Assembly: GCF_041928815.1 (NCBI RefSeq)
Contig: NZ_JBHFEI010000010.1
Location: forward strand, 145,834-209,833
Direction of reading: 5' to 3'
From: JBHFEI01 sp041928815
GTDB taxonomy: Bacteria; Pseudomonadota; Alphaproteobacteria; Rhizobiales; Rhizobiaceae
DNA length: 64,000 nt
In this document: positions 24,743-34,484 of the stretch, piece after piece
Layout of the letters: every line of letters starts with the position of its first letter
How positions within the stretch are numbered: position 1 is the stretch's first letter
The notes under the pieces: model-generated
What the model was told of the DNA's origin: nothing
Seen by the model: only the letters and a program-made list of their open reading frames with translations
Database searches by the model: none
Position numbers and translations under genes: made by a program

Positions 24743-26227
24743 ATGCGACTTCAGCGCCTGCTTCCGCTTGTCTTCGTTGCCGTCGCGTTTCTGACCGCCG
24801 CCGCCGCTGCGAGGGAGGGGCGGCAGCCCGATGCGGCATCGCCGGGGCTTTTCGAGCTGATCCCGAAGGATGCGGTGACGGATCATGTCCTGTCCACCGA
24901 TGCCGGTCCCTTGCCCTACACCGCGACCGCCGGCACGATCGATCTTTACGGGCAGGATGGCAAGGTGGGCGCCAGGCTGTTCTACACCGCCTATGTCGCG
25001 AAGGACGGCAAAGGTCGGCGGCCGCTGACCTTTGCCTTCAACGGCGGCCCCGGCGCGGCGTCCGCCTACCTCCATCTCGGCATGGCGGGGCCGCGTGTCG
25101 TGGCGCTCGGACCGGGCCGTAACGACGGCACGACGCCCGAGCTTTCCGACAATCCGGACAGCTGGCTTGCCTTCACCGATCTCGTCTTCGTCGATCCGGT
25201 CGGGGCCGGCTGGAGCCGCGCGGCCGGCAGCGACGTGGCCGCACGCTTCTACGGCGTGCGCCAGGATGCCGAGAGCCTGGCGAAGTTCATCGCGCTCTAT
25301 GTCCAGGAGAACGACAGGCTCGCATCGCCGAAATACCTGCTCGGCGAAAGCTATGGCGGCTTCCGGGCGGCCAAGCTCGCCGCGGCCTTGAAGAGCCAGC
25401 AGGGCATTCTCGTCTCCGGCGTGCTGATGGTGTCGCCGATGATCGACGGCCGCTACCTTCTGAGCGCCGACGCGGATCCGCTGACCGCCGCCCTCGTGCT
25501 GCCGTCGCTGGCGGCGGCGACGCTGGAGCGCGCCGGCCGCTTCTCGCGGGAGAGGGTGGCGGAGACCGAACATTTCGCCATGACCGACTATCTCGTCGCG
25601 CTCGCCGGGGCGCCGCCCTCCGGTCCCGCAGCCGGTGCCTTTTATACGCGGGTGGCGGAGGCGACCGGCCTGCCTGTCGCTGCGGTCGCGCAGAGCCGCG
25701 GCTTTGTCGCCTCGCTCTACGCCAAGCAGGCAGCGGCGGGCGCGGTGCTCAGCCCCTACGATGCCGGCCATGCGGCGCCGGATGCCTATCCCGAGCAGAC
25801 GGACGCCCGCAACGACGACCCGGTTCTCGACGGCTACACCCGTGCCTACGGTGCCGCCTTCGCCGCCTATGCCCGCAACGAACTCGGCTTCAGGACCGGC
25901 CTCACCTACACGCTGCTGAACGGCGAGGCGAACCGGCGCTGGGACTGGGGCGGCCGGCGCGCGGAAGCCGCAGCCTCCGGCGATCTGCACGACCTTTTGT
26001 CGGTCACCCCCTCCTTCCGGCTTGCCATCTTCCACGGCTACAGCGACATCCTGACCCCCTACGGCGTCAGCCGCTATATCCTCGACCATCTCCCGCAGGC
26101 GCTCGCCGAAGGCCGGGTGTCGCTGTCGCTCCATCGCGGCGGGCACATGTTCTACACCGATCCCGTCGCGCGCCGCGAGGCGGCGGACGCCGCGCGCGCG
26201 TTCTTCGCAGGCGCCGGGGCGGACTGA
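24743..26227 (+). CDS. Secreted serine carboxypeptidase (peptidase S10)
   Basis: 494 residues with a signal peptide (1-24). S10 family hallmarks: FNGGPGAASAYLHLG (oxyanion region), LVFVDPVGAGWSR, nucleophile Ser in GESYGGFRA, Asp in HGYSDILTPYG and His in HRGGHMFYT. It removes C-terminal residues from peptides, probably in the periplasm. The family is best known from eukaryotic vacuoles and lysosomes but is also scattered in proteobacteria. AGGAG lies upstream of the ATG. Monocistronic; GC-rich, with no transfer signature seen. Confidence 0.9.
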   Translation: MRLQRLLPLVFVAVAFLTAAAAAREGRQPDAASPGLFELIPKDAVTDHVLSTDAGPLPYTATAGTIDLYGQDGKVGARLFYTAYVAKDGKGRRPLTFAFNGGPGAASAYLHLGMAGPRVVALGPGRNDGTTPELSDNPDSWLAFTDLVFVDPVGAGWSRAAGSDVAARFYGVRQDAESLAKFIALYVQENDRLASPKYLLGESYGGFRAAKLAAALKSQQGILVSGVLMVSPMIDGRYLLSADADPLTAALVLPSLAAATLERAGRFSRERVAETEHFAMTDYLVALAGAPPSGPAAGAFYTRVAEATGLPVAAVAQSRGFVASLYAKQAAAGAVLSPYDAGHAAPDAYPEQTDARNDDPVLDGYTRAYGAAFAAYARNELGFRTGLTYTLLNGEANRRWDWGGRRAEAAASGDLHDLLSVTPSFRLAIFHGYSDILTPYGVSRYILDHLPQALAEGRVSLSLHRGGHMFYTDPVARREAADAARAFFAGAGAD

Positions 26228-26724
26228 AGCGGGAATTCCGGGCCCTTCCCGCCGCATCAACCTCGTGCGGTCAGGTCGTGCCGCGGGAGGGCGCTTCGGC
26301 ACCGACGGCGCTCTCGACAAACCTTCGCGATGTCGGACGCGAAAGGCATCTTCGACTGCCGCGGCAAGAGGGTGCATCGGCGAGAATAAGATTGCCTTCG
26401 ACCGGGAACATGCTGTTTTCGTCTTCCATGTGCCCCATGAGGAAGGTTTCGTGCACCCAGCGCCTTTCCGCGACGGAAAACGCCACCCCATCGGGCGCGA
26501 TGATTTCTGCGACCGCCGTATCGACCGGGATGCGCTCGACCAGCGGAATCAGCGCGGTAATGCAGAGTGGATCGATCAGTGCGCGCGTCTTCGCCCGCCT
26601 CGGATGCAGCCGCCTAGAGCAAAAGGTGCACGGGCCAGGAAAGGCTGCAGATCCGTCGCGCCCATCTAAACCCGACATCGACAGCGGATCGCAATCGAGA
26701 AAAATATCAAGGACTGTGATAATT
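26228..26724. other. Intergenic region, possibly with a gene remnant
   Basis: About 500 bp. On the minus strand 26678-26271 an open frame of 135 codons has a protein-like middle (LVERIPVDTAVAEIIAPDG, then HETFLMGHMEDENSMFPVEG) flanked by low-quality Arg/Cys/Ser-rich ends. Overlapping plus-strand frames are equally long. No ribosome site was found. I do not recognise it; it may be a decayed gene or chance. Confidence 0.3.
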
Positions 26725-26800
<76 letters not shown>

Positions 26801-26940
26801 ATAAGGGTCCGACCAAGGCCGGTTCCGGGACCGTCGGGAGCGTCTCGTTCCCGGCGGGTGGCGGCTTATTACTTCTGCCCGATGACAATGGCAAGCCGAA
26901 ACTTTCCGCAGCCTGCAATTATTTTTATCCGGCGCCGCCA

Positions 26941-26983
26941 AGCCCCGCGCCCGTTTCGACTTTTCCCGGGCACGGGGCTTTTT
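26941..26983. terminator. Strong hairpin between TIGR02300 gene and tRNA-Ala
   Basis: A 13 bp stem (AGCCCCGCGCCCG / CGGGCACGGGGCT, one mismatch) with a T run on the plus-strand side (26979-26983). No plus-strand gene precedes it. On the minus strand it follows the TIGR02300 stop by about 20 bp but lacks a T tract, so it may act as a transcript-end stabiliser rather than a terminator. Confidence 0.6.
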
Positions 26984-27001
26984 CGATATATTTAGAAACG
27001 G

Positions 27002-27397
27002 TTAAACCTCGTCGTCGTCGTCGTTGACGCCGATGATGCCGGTCATGTCGTCGTCGTCCTCGTCCTCGTCGGCGGCGAGGAAGGTGTCGTCATCGTCGTC
27101 GCCGGCGATCTCGACATCGTCGTCGCCGAGATCCGGCAGGTCGTCGCCGCCCGCCGCGTCGTCGTCGGCATCCTCGAGCGAGACGAGCTCGACCTCGGTG
27201 TTCTCGGTGTCGACCTCGACGACATCCTCCTCCTCGGCCTGCTTTTCCAGCACCTTCGCCGCCGAGGTTTCCTCGAAGAAGGAGAGGGGATAGGACTTGC
27301 CGGTATAGGGCGAGACGATCGGGTCCTTGTTGAGATCGTAGAACTTGCGGCCCGTTTCCGGGTCGATGCGTTTCGTGCCGAGTTCGGGTTTTGCCAC
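27002..27397 (-). CDS. TIGR02300 family (FYDLN acid domain) protein
   Basis: 131 residues. N-terminal conserved part ELGTKRIDPETGRKFYDLNKDPIVSPYTGK split by normal residues (FYDLN motif at 19-23), then a long Asp/Glu-rich acidic tail (about 60-131). Conserved in alphaproteobacteria, function unknown; it resembles a small zinc-ribbon-less binding protein. GTG start with GAGG nine bases upstream. Sits between tRNA-Ala and aroA, as in other Rhizobiales, and is divergent from aroA. Confidence 0.9.
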   Translation of the reverse strand: MAKPELGTKRIDPETGRKFYDLNKDPIVSPYTGKSYPLSFFEETSAAKVLEKQAEEEDVVEVDTENTEVELVSLEDADDDAAGGDDLPDLGDDDVEIAGDDDDDTFLAADEDEDDDDMTGIIGVNDDDDEV

Positions 27398-27672
27398 TGT
27401 CGAAGCCTCATGTCAGGGTGCTGCCGCGCCCACGTCGAGCGCCGATGTCGCGAGGTGGGCCGGACTTGAAAACCAGCGAACCCCCATAATCGTCTTGCCC
27501 GCGTCTGTCAAAGCCGAACTGGCGCGCGCTTTTTCGACCGGCCGCTGATGACCGTCCGGGGAGTTTGTGTTAGGAGCCGCGCGACTGTCGGCGGGCGCCC
27601 GGCGACGCCTCCTCGCCGGAGGCGCCCGGCGTCCGGCCGATGCCGCTCTCCTGGCATGGAAGGAACCTCTCG

Positions 27673-29025
27673 ATGTCCCACGGCGCCGCCGCCAAACCCG
27701 CCCGGGCCCGCCGCTCGGAAAACCTTTCCGGCACCGTCCGCATCCCCGGCGACAAGTCGATCTCGCACCGCTCCTTCATGTTCGGCGGGCTTGCCAGCGG
27801 CGAGACCCGGATAACCGGCCTGCTCGAGGGCGAGGACGTGATCAACACCGGGAAGGCCATGCAGGCGATGGGCGCGAAGATCCGCAAGGAGGGCGACACC
27901 TGGATCATCGACGGCGTCGGCAACGGCGCGCTGCTCGCCCCCGAAGCGCCGCTCGATTTCGGCAATGCCGGCACCGGCTGCCGGCTGACGATGGGCCTTG
28001 TCGGCGTCTATGATTTCGACGCGACCTTCGTCGGCGACGCCTCGTTGACCAAACGGCCGATGGGCCGGGTGCTCGATCCGCTGAGGCAGATGGGCGTGCA
28101 GGTGACGGCTGCGGCCGGCGACCGGCTTCCCGTCACGCTGCGCGGGCCGAAGGCGGCGAACCCGATCACCTACCGGGTGCCGATGGCCTCCGCGCAGGTA
28201 AAGTCGGCCGTGCTGCTCGCCGGGCTGAACACGCCCGGCATCACCACCGTGATCGAACCGGTGATGACGCGTGACCATACCGAGAAGATGCTCGCGGGCT
28301 TCGGCGCCAACCTCACCGTGGAAACGGAACGGGACGGAACGCGCGTCATCCGGCTCGAAGGCCAGGGCCGCCTGAAGGGCCAGACGATCGACGTGCCGGG
28401 CGACCCGTCCTCCACCGCCTTCCCGCTGGTGGCGGCGCTGATCGTGCCCGGTTCGGACGTGACCATCCTCAACGTGCTGATGAACCCGACGCGCACCGGC
28501 CTCATCCTGACGCTGCAGGAAATGGGCGCGCAGATCGAGGTCGTCAATCCGCGCCTTGCCGGCGGCGAGGACGTGGCGGACCTGCGCGTCCGGTCCTCGG
28601 CGCTGAAGGGCGTCAGCGTGCCGGAGGAGCGCGCGCCGTCGATGATCGACGAATATCCCGTGCTCGCCGTCGCCGCCGCCTTTGCCGAGGGCGAGACGGT
28701 GATGAAGGGGCTCGAGGAATTGCGGGTGAAGGAATCCGACCGGCTTTCCGCCGTCGCCGCAGGGCTGACGCTGAACGGCGTCGACTGCGACGAGGGCGAA
28801 ACCTCCCTCGTCGTGCGCGGCCGCCCGGGCGGCAAGGGCCTCGGCCATGCGTCGGGCGCCGCGGTCGCCACCCATCTCGACCACCGCATCGCGATGAGCT
28901 TCCTCGTCATGGGCCTGGCGTCCGAACATCCGGTGACGGTCGACGACGCGACGATGATCGCGACGAGCTTTCCGGAATTCATGGCGATGATGACGGGGCT
29001 CGGGGCAAAGATCGAGGCGCCCTGA
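27673..29025 (+). CDS. aroA: 3-phosphoshikimate 1-carboxyvinyltransferase (EPSP synthase, class II)
   Basis: 450 residues. Catalyses PEP plus shikimate-3-phosphate to EPSP in aromatic amino-acid synthesis. It is nearly collinear with the Agrobacterium CP4 enzyme: IPGDKSISHRSFMFGG, GDASLTKRPMGRV, PMASAQVKSAVLLAGL, DVPGDPSSTAFPLVAAL, LRVKESDRLSAVAAG and ATHLDHRIAMSFLV. At residue 100, where CP4 has the Ala that gives glyphosate insensitivity, this protein has Gly (GNAGTGCRL, codon 27970-27972). Start at 27673 has GGAAGGAA upstream. The stop overlaps paiB (TGATG). First gene of an aroA-paiB-cmk run ahead of rpsA. Confidence 0.95.
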   Translation: MSHGAAAKPARARRSENLSGTVRIPGDKSISHRSFMFGGLASGETRITGLLEGEDVINTGKAMQAMGAKIRKEGDTWIIDGVGNGALLAPEAPLDFGNAGTGCRLTMGLVGVYDFDATFVGDASLTKRPMGRVLDPLRQMGVQVTAAAGDRLPVTLRGPKAANPITYRVPMASAQVKSAVLLAGLNTPGITTVIEPVMTRDHTEKMLAGFGANLTVETERDGTRVIRLEGQGRLKGQTIDVPGDPSSTAFPLVAALIVPGSDVTILNVLMNPTRTGLILTLQEMGAQIEVVNPRLAGGEDVADLRVRSSALKGVSVPEERAPSMIDEYPVLAVAAAFAEGETVMKGLEELRVKESDRLSAVAAGLTLNGVDCDEGETSLVVRGRPGGKGLGHASGAAVATHLDHRIAMSFLVMGLASEHPVTVDDATMIATSFPEFMAMMTGLGAKIEAP

Positions 29026-29663
29026 TGTATCAGCCGGCGCATTTCCGCGAGGACGATCTTGCCACGCAGCATGCGCTGATCCGAGCCCATCCGCTCGGCC
29101 TTCTGATCTCGGCGGGCGCAGCGGGGCTGCTGGCCAATCCCGTGCCCTTCGATCTCGATGCGGAAGCCTCGGAGAAGGGCGTGCTGCGGCTGCATCTCGC
29201 CCGGGCGAACCCGCAGTGGCGGGCGATTGCCGAGGGCGCGGACACGCTTGCCGTCTTCCAGGGCGCCGACGCCTACATCACTCCCTCCTGGTACCGAACG
29301 AAACAGGAGACGGGCAAGGTGGTTCCCACCTGGAACTATGCCATCGTCCAGGTCCGCGGCACGGCGCGGGTGATCGAGGATGCGGGCTGGCTCATGGACC
29401 AGGTCAGCGCGCTCACGCGCCGGCATGAGGAACGGCGAAGCGCGCCATGGTCGCTCGACGATGCGCCGCCGGACTTTCTCCGGGCGCAGCTCAGGGGCAT
29501 TGTCGGCATCGAGATCGACATTCGCCGGATCGACGGCAAATGGAAGGTAAGCCAGAACCGCCCCGCCGCCGACCGCAACGGCGTTGCCGAGGGCCTCGGG
29601 GACGGCCAGGACGACATGGCCGCGCTCGTGCGTGCCTATGGCGGGCGGGAGGGCCGGCCATGA
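29025..29663 (+). CDS. PaiB-like FMN-binding negative transcriptional regulator family protein
   Basis: 212 residues, split-barrel FMN-binding fold of the PaiB family. Typical signatures: MYQPAHFREDD at the start, HPLGLLISAG, LANPVPFDLD, HLARANPQWR, AYITPSWYRTKQETGKVVPTWNY as conserved strand/loop pieces and KVSQNRPAADRNGVAEGL near the end. In Bacillus PaiB affects sporulation and protease genes; in proteobacteria the role is unknown. Translationally coupled to aroA, 28 bp before cmk. Confidence 0.87.
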   Translation: MYQPAHFREDDLATQHALIRAHPLGLLISAGAAGLLANPVPFDLDAEASEKGVLRLHLARANPQWRAIAEGADTLAVFQGADAYITPSWYRTKQETGKVVPTWNYAIVQVRGTARVIEDAGWLMDQVSALTRRHEERRSAPWSLDDAPPDFLRAQLRGIVGIEIDIRRIDGKWKVSQNRPAADRNGVAEGLGDGQDDMAALVRAYGGREGRP

Positions 29664-29691
29664 CGACCGTTTCAAGAACCAGGACCACTGC

Positions 29692-30324
29692 ATGACCTTC
29701 ATCATCGCCATCGACGGACCGGCGGCGGCCGGCAAGGGGACGCTGTCGCGCCGGATCGCCGGCGATTACGGCTTCCACCATCTCGACACGGGGCTCACCT
29801 ACCGGGCCACCGCCAAGGCGCTGCTCGACGCCGGCCTGCCGCTCGACGACGAGGCGCTTGCCGCGCGGATGGCCGCGAACCTCGACCTTTCCGGCCTCGA
29901 CCGCGATGTCCTGTCGCGCCACGAGATCGGCGAGGCGGCCTCGAAGGTCGCGGTCATGTCGCCGGTGCGTCGGGCGCTGGTCGAGGCGCAGCGCGCCTTC
30001 TCGCGGCGTGACCCCGGCACCGTGCTTGACGGGCGCGACATCGGCACCGTCGTCTGCCCGGACGCACCCGTCAAGCTCTACGTTACCGCCGCACCCGAGG
30101 TGCGGGCGCGGCGACGCTTTGACGAGATCGTCGGAAGGGGCGGCGAGGCGGATTTCGACGCGATCTTCAGGGACGTCCAGATCCGTGACGCGCGCGACGC
30201 GGGCCGTGCCGACAGCCCCTTGAGGCCCGCCGACGACGCGCACTTGCTCGATACGTCGGAAATGGGTATAGAGGCCGCGTTTCAAGCGGCCAGGTCGATC
30301 ATCGACAGGGTCCTGGATCGCTAG
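29692..30324 (+). CDS. cmk: Cytidylate kinase
   Basis: 210 residues. P-loop DGPAAAGKGTLSRRI at residues 8-22, substrate region DTGLTYRATAKALL, LDGRDIGTVVCPDA and RRFDEIVGRG are typical of (d)CMP kinase. Makes CDP/dCDP for nucleic-acid synthesis. Start at 29692 gives the canonical MTFIIAIDGP N-terminus. Neighbourhood cmk-rpsA is widely conserved. The final codons border a palindromic repeat at 30327. Confidence 0.95.
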   Translation: MTFIIAIDGPAAAGKGTLSRRIAGDYGFHHLDTGLTYRATAKALLDAGLPLDDEALAARMAANLDLSGLDRDVLSRHEIGEAASKVAVMSPVRRALVEAQRAFSRRDPGTVLDGRDIGTVVCPDAPVKLYVTAAPEVRARRRFDEIVGRGGEADFDAIFRDVQIRDARDAGRADSPLRPADDAHLLDTSEMGIEAAFQAARSIIDRVLDR

Positions 30325-30326
30325 AG

Positions 30327-30369
30327 TTTGTCAGGGATAAGTGGAATCCGGTTATCCCCAAAAGACAAA
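30327..30369. repeat. Palindromic repeat after cmk (rhizobial type)
   Basis: Interrupted palindrome TTTGTC-AGGGATAA … TTATCCCC-AAAA-GACAAA directly after the cmk stop. The pattern resembles short palindromes that are repeated in rhizobial intergenic regions. As RNA it would form a stable hairpin separating cmk from rpsA. Confidence 0.6.
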
Positions 30370-30388
30370 TGACGACAAAAAAGCTGAC

Positions 30389-30421
30389 GGTCTGTCTGGT
30401 TCAGAATGAACGAGACAGACC
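30389..30421 (+). promoter_or_regulatory. Inverted repeat in the rpsA upstream region
   Basis: Perfect 9 bp inverted repeat GGTCTGTCT / AGACAGACC with a 15-base loop, 180 bp ahead of rpsA. A third copy of the half-site (GGTCTGTCC) lies near 30540. No T tract follows, so it is not an ordinary terminator. It may be part of a structured leader; ribosomal protein S1 genes are often autoregulated through their leader (knowledge from other bacteria). Confidence 0.4.
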
Positions 30422-30600
30422 CTAGGCCCGCATCCGGGTGGCGTTTCGCCGCCTTCGGGCCGCGAGACTGCCGAAATGCCTGAGATCCCGCCCTCGCGCC
30501 GGAATGCTCCCGATGATGACGGGAGCGGGCGGGAGATCAGGTCTGTCCAACGCGAACCCCCGGCGCGCGTGCCTTCGATCAAGGCACATCAGGAGAATTC

Positions 30601-32304
30601 ATGTCCCAAGCCAATCCCACCCGCGACGATTTCGCAGCGCTTCTGCAGGAATCCTTTGCGAGCAACGATCTCGCCGAAGGCTATGTCGCCAAGGGCATCG
30701 TCACCGCCATCGAGAAGGACGTCGCCATCGTCGATGTCGGCCTCAAGGTCGAAGGCCGCGTGCCGCTGAAGGAATTCGGCGCCAAGGCCAAGGACGGCAC
30801 GCTGAAGGTCGGCGACGAAGTCGAGGTCTATGTCGAGCGCATCGAGAACGCGCTCGGCGAAGCCGTGCTGTCGCGCGAGAAGGCGCGCCGCGAGGAAAGC
30901 TGGATCCGTCTGGAAGTGAAGTTCAATGCCGGCGAACGCGTCGAAGGCGTGATCTTCAACCAGGTCAAGGGTGGCTTCACCGTCGATCTCGACGGCGCCG
31001 TCGCCTTCCTGCCGCGCTCCCAGGTCGACATCCGTCCGATCCGCGACGTGACGCCGCTGATGCACAACCCGCAGCCTTTCGAAATTCTCAAGATGGACAA
31101 GCGCCGCGGCAACATCGTCGTCTCGCGCCGCACCGTTCTTGAAGAGAGCCGCGCCGAACAGCGTTCGGAAATCGTGCAGAACCTCGAAGAAGGCCAGGTC
31201 GTCGACGGTGTCGTCAAGAACATCACCGATTACGGTGCGTTCGTCGACCTCGGCGGCATCGACGGCCTGCTGCACGTTACCGACATGGCCTGGCGCCGCG
31301 TCAACCATCCGTCGGAAATCCTGAACATCGGCCAGTCGGTCAAGGTCCAGATCATCCGCATCAACCAGGAAACCCACCGCATCTCGCTCGGCATGAAGCA
31401 GCTCGAGTCGGATCCGTGGGATGGCATCGGCACCAAGTACCCGACCGGCAAGAAGATTTCCGGTACGGTCACGAACATCACCGACTACGGTGCCTTCGTC
31501 GAGCTGGAGCCGGGCATCGAAGGCCTGATCCACATCTCGGAAATGTCCTGGACCAAGAAGAACGTCCATCCCGGCAAGATCCTGTCGACGACGCAGGATG
31601 TCGACGTGGTCGTCCTTGAAGTCGATCCCGGCAAGCGCCGCATCTCGCTCGGCCTCAAGCAGACGCTCGAGAACCCGTGGCAGGCCTTCGCGCATGGTCA
31701 TCCGGCCGGCACGGAAGTGGAAGGCGAAGTCAAGAACAAGACCGAGTTCGGCCTGTTCATTGGCCTCGACGGCGATGTCGACGGCATGGTGCACCTGTCG
31801 GATCTCGACTGGAACCGTCCGGGCGAGCAGGTCATCGAGGAATACAACAAGGGCGACGTCGTCAAGGCGGTCGTTCTCGATGTGGACGTCGACAAGGAGC
31901 GCATCTCGCTCGGCATCAAGCAGCTCGGCCGCGATTCGGTCGGCGATGCGGCCGCCTCCGGCGAACTGCGCAAGAACGCCGTCGTCTCGGCCGTCGTCAC
32001 CGCCGTCAACGACGGTGGCATCGAGGTGAAGCTCGTCAACCACGAGGATATCTCGTCGTTCATCCGCCGCGCCGATCTCTCGCGTGACCGCGACGAGCAG
32101 CGCCCCGAGCGTTTCTCGATCGGCCAGACGGTCGATGCCCGCGTCACCAACTTCTCGAAGAAGGATCGCAAGATCCAGCTCTCGATCAAGGCTCTGGAGA
32201 TCGCGGAAGAGAAGGAAGCCGTCGCGCAGTTCGGGTCTTCCGACTCGGGCGCCTCGCTCGGCGACATCCTTGGCGCGGCTCTGAAGAACCGCAACAACGA
32301 CTGA
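30601..32304 (+). CDS. rpsA: 30S ribosomal protein S1
   Basis: 567 residues with six S1 RNA-binding motifs; the repeated DYGAFVDLGGIDGLLHVTDM / DYGAFVELEPGIEGLIHIS type blocks mark domains 3 and 4. The N-terminal domains (1-180) bind the ribosome and the rest bind mRNA to help initiation. AGGAGAA just before the ATG fixes the start. Codon use is strongly biased (GTC, CTC, AAG, CGC), as expected for high expression. Followed by a strong terminator. Confidence 0.97.
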   Translation: MSQANPTRDDFAALLQESFASNDLAEGYVAKGIVTAIEKDVAIVDVGLKVEGRVPLKEFGAKAKDGTLKVGDEVEVYVERIENALGEAVLSREKARREESWIRLEVKFNAGERVEGVIFNQVKGGFTVDLDGAVAFLPRSQVDIRPIRDVTPLMHNPQPFEILKMDKRRGNIVVSRRTVLEESRAEQRSEIVQNLEEGQVVDGVVKNITDYGAFVDLGGIDGLLHVTDMAWRRVNHPSEILNIGQSVKVQIIRINQETHRISLGMKQLESDPWDGIGTKYPTGKKISGTVTNITDYGAFVELEPGIEGLIHISEMSWTKKNVHPGKILSTTQDVDVVVLEVDPGKRRISLGLKQTLENPWQAFAHGHPAGTEVEGEVKNKTEFGLFIGLDGDVDGMVHLSDLDWNRPGEQVIEEYNKGDVVKAVVLDVDVDKERISLGIKQLGRDSVGDAAASGELRKNAVVSAVVTAVNDGGIEVKLVNHEDISSFIRRADLSRDRDEQRPERFSIGQTVDARVTNFSKKDRKIQLSIKALEIAEEKEAVAQFGSSDSGASLGDILGAALKNRNND

Positions 32305-32324
32305 GATCGCCTGATCCGAGATAT

Positions 32325-32361
32325 AAAAAGGCCCGCGGAGAGCGATCTCCGCGGGCCTTTT
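32325..32361. terminator. Bidirectional terminator after rpsA
   Basis: Perfect 12 bp stem GGCCCGCGGAGA / TCTCCGCGGGCC closed by a GCGA tetraloop, with a 5' A run and a 3' TTTT. It lies 20 bp after rpsA and 35 bp past the end of the convergent ABC ATPase gene and could serve both. Confidence 0.92.
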
Positions 32362-32395
32362 CATATGAGGCTACGGGGTCTGTGCCTGGTCGAGC

Positions 32396-33400
<1,005 letters not shown>

Positions 33401-33413
33401 GATATCGTCCTTC

Positions 33414-34484
33414 TCAAAGCTTGACAGGGTGGCCGCTGCGCACGCTCTCGTCGGCGGCCAGGCAGATTTTCAGCGACTGGACGGCGTCGTCCATATGGCG
33501 GGCGAGATCGATGTCCTCGCGGATCGCCTTCAGCACATAGGCCTGCTCGCGGTCGCAGAGCTGCTGGTGGCCGGGCTCGCCGTCCATCGTCCTGTCCTCG
33601 TCCGGTGTGGTGAAACGGCCGTCCGGGCCGGTCGCGGCCCGATGGATGCGGATCACCGACGTCTTCGTGTGGGTGTCGATGTCGTCGGACTTGGCGTTCG
33701 CGTCCATGACGATCGAGACGGAGCCGTTCGGCGACATCACGTCCTTCACGAAGAAGGCGGTCTCCGACATCATCGGCCCCCAGCCGGCCTCGTACCAGCC
33801 GACCGAACCGTCGTCGAAGATCACCTGCAGGTGGCCGTAATTGTACATGTCCGGGGCGATCTCATTCGACAGGCGTAGGCCCATGCCGCGCACCTCGACC
33901 GGCTTCGCATCGGTGATCTGGCACATGACGTCGACATAATGCACGCCGCAATCGACGATCGGCGGCGTCGTGTTCATCAGCGATTTGTGCGTTTCCCAGG
34001 TCGGACCGCTCGACTGCTGGTTCAGGTTCATGCGGAAGACGTAGGGGCCGCCGAGCGCGCGGGCTTCCTCGATCAGCGTGATCCAGGACGGGTGGTGGCG
34101 GAGAATATAGCCGACGACGAGCTTGCGGTTGTTCGCCCTCGCGCAGGCGACGACGCGCTCGGCATCCGCCACCGTGGTCGCGAGCGGCTTCTCGACGAAG
34201 ACGTGGCAGCCTGCCTCCATCGCCATCACGGCGAAATCGGCATGGCTGTCGGAATAGGTGTTGATCGAGCAGAGCTCCGGCTTCAGTTCGGCGAGCGCTT
34301 CCGGGAAACTGGGCAGGATCTCGTAGTGCGCCAAAGCGTCCGGTAGCGTGACCCTAGAGCGATTGACGAGGCCGACGATCTCGAAATCCGGATTGGCCTC
34401 ATAGGCCAGCGCATGGCTGAGCCCCATATTGCCGAGGCCGGCGACAAGGACGCGGACCCTCTTGTTGTCCAGGGAACTGTTCAT
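33414..34484 (-). CDS. Gfo/Idh/MocA family oxidoreductase
   Basis: 356 residues. N-terminal Rossmann domain with VLVAGLGNMGLSHA (about 11-24) and the conserved EKPLATTVADAERV that carries the Lys of this family; C-terminal sheet domain with the likely catalytic DCGVHYVDVM. NAD(P)-dependent oxidation or reduction of a sugar or sugar derivative. Coupled to the permease gene by an ATGA overlap. A sugar dehydrogenase inside an amino-sugar transporter operon suggests the imported sugar is oxidised or epimerised before MurQ/NagA. The exact substrate is unknown. Confidence 0.88.
   Translation of the reverse strand: MNSSLDNKRVRVLVAGLGNMGLSHALAYEANPDFEIVGLVNRSRVTLPDALAHYEILPSFPEALAELKPELCSINTYSDSHADFAVMAMEAGCHVFVEKPLATTVADAERVVACARANNRKLVVGYILRHHPSWITLIEEARALGGPYVFRMNLNQQSSGPTWETHKSLMNTTPPIVDCGVHYVDVMCQITDAKPVEVRGMGLRLSNEIAPDMYNYGHLQVIFDDGSVGWYEAGWGPMMSETAFFVKDVMSPNGSVSIVMDANAKSDDIDTHTKTSVIRIHRAATGPDGRFTTPDEDRTMDGEPGHQQLCDREQAYVLKAIREDIDLARHMDDAVQSLKICLAADESVRSGHPVKL

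Noticed and set aside
24515..26491. Minus-strand frame of 658 codons opposite the carboxypeptidase
   Set aside because: Low-complexity antisense shadow; the plus strand encodes a complete S10 peptidase with triad and signal peptide.
26941..26983. Terminator of an unseen plus-strand gene upstream of 26941
   Set aside because: No plus-strand gene with support exists between 26228 and 26941; kept only as a hairpin of uncertain direction.
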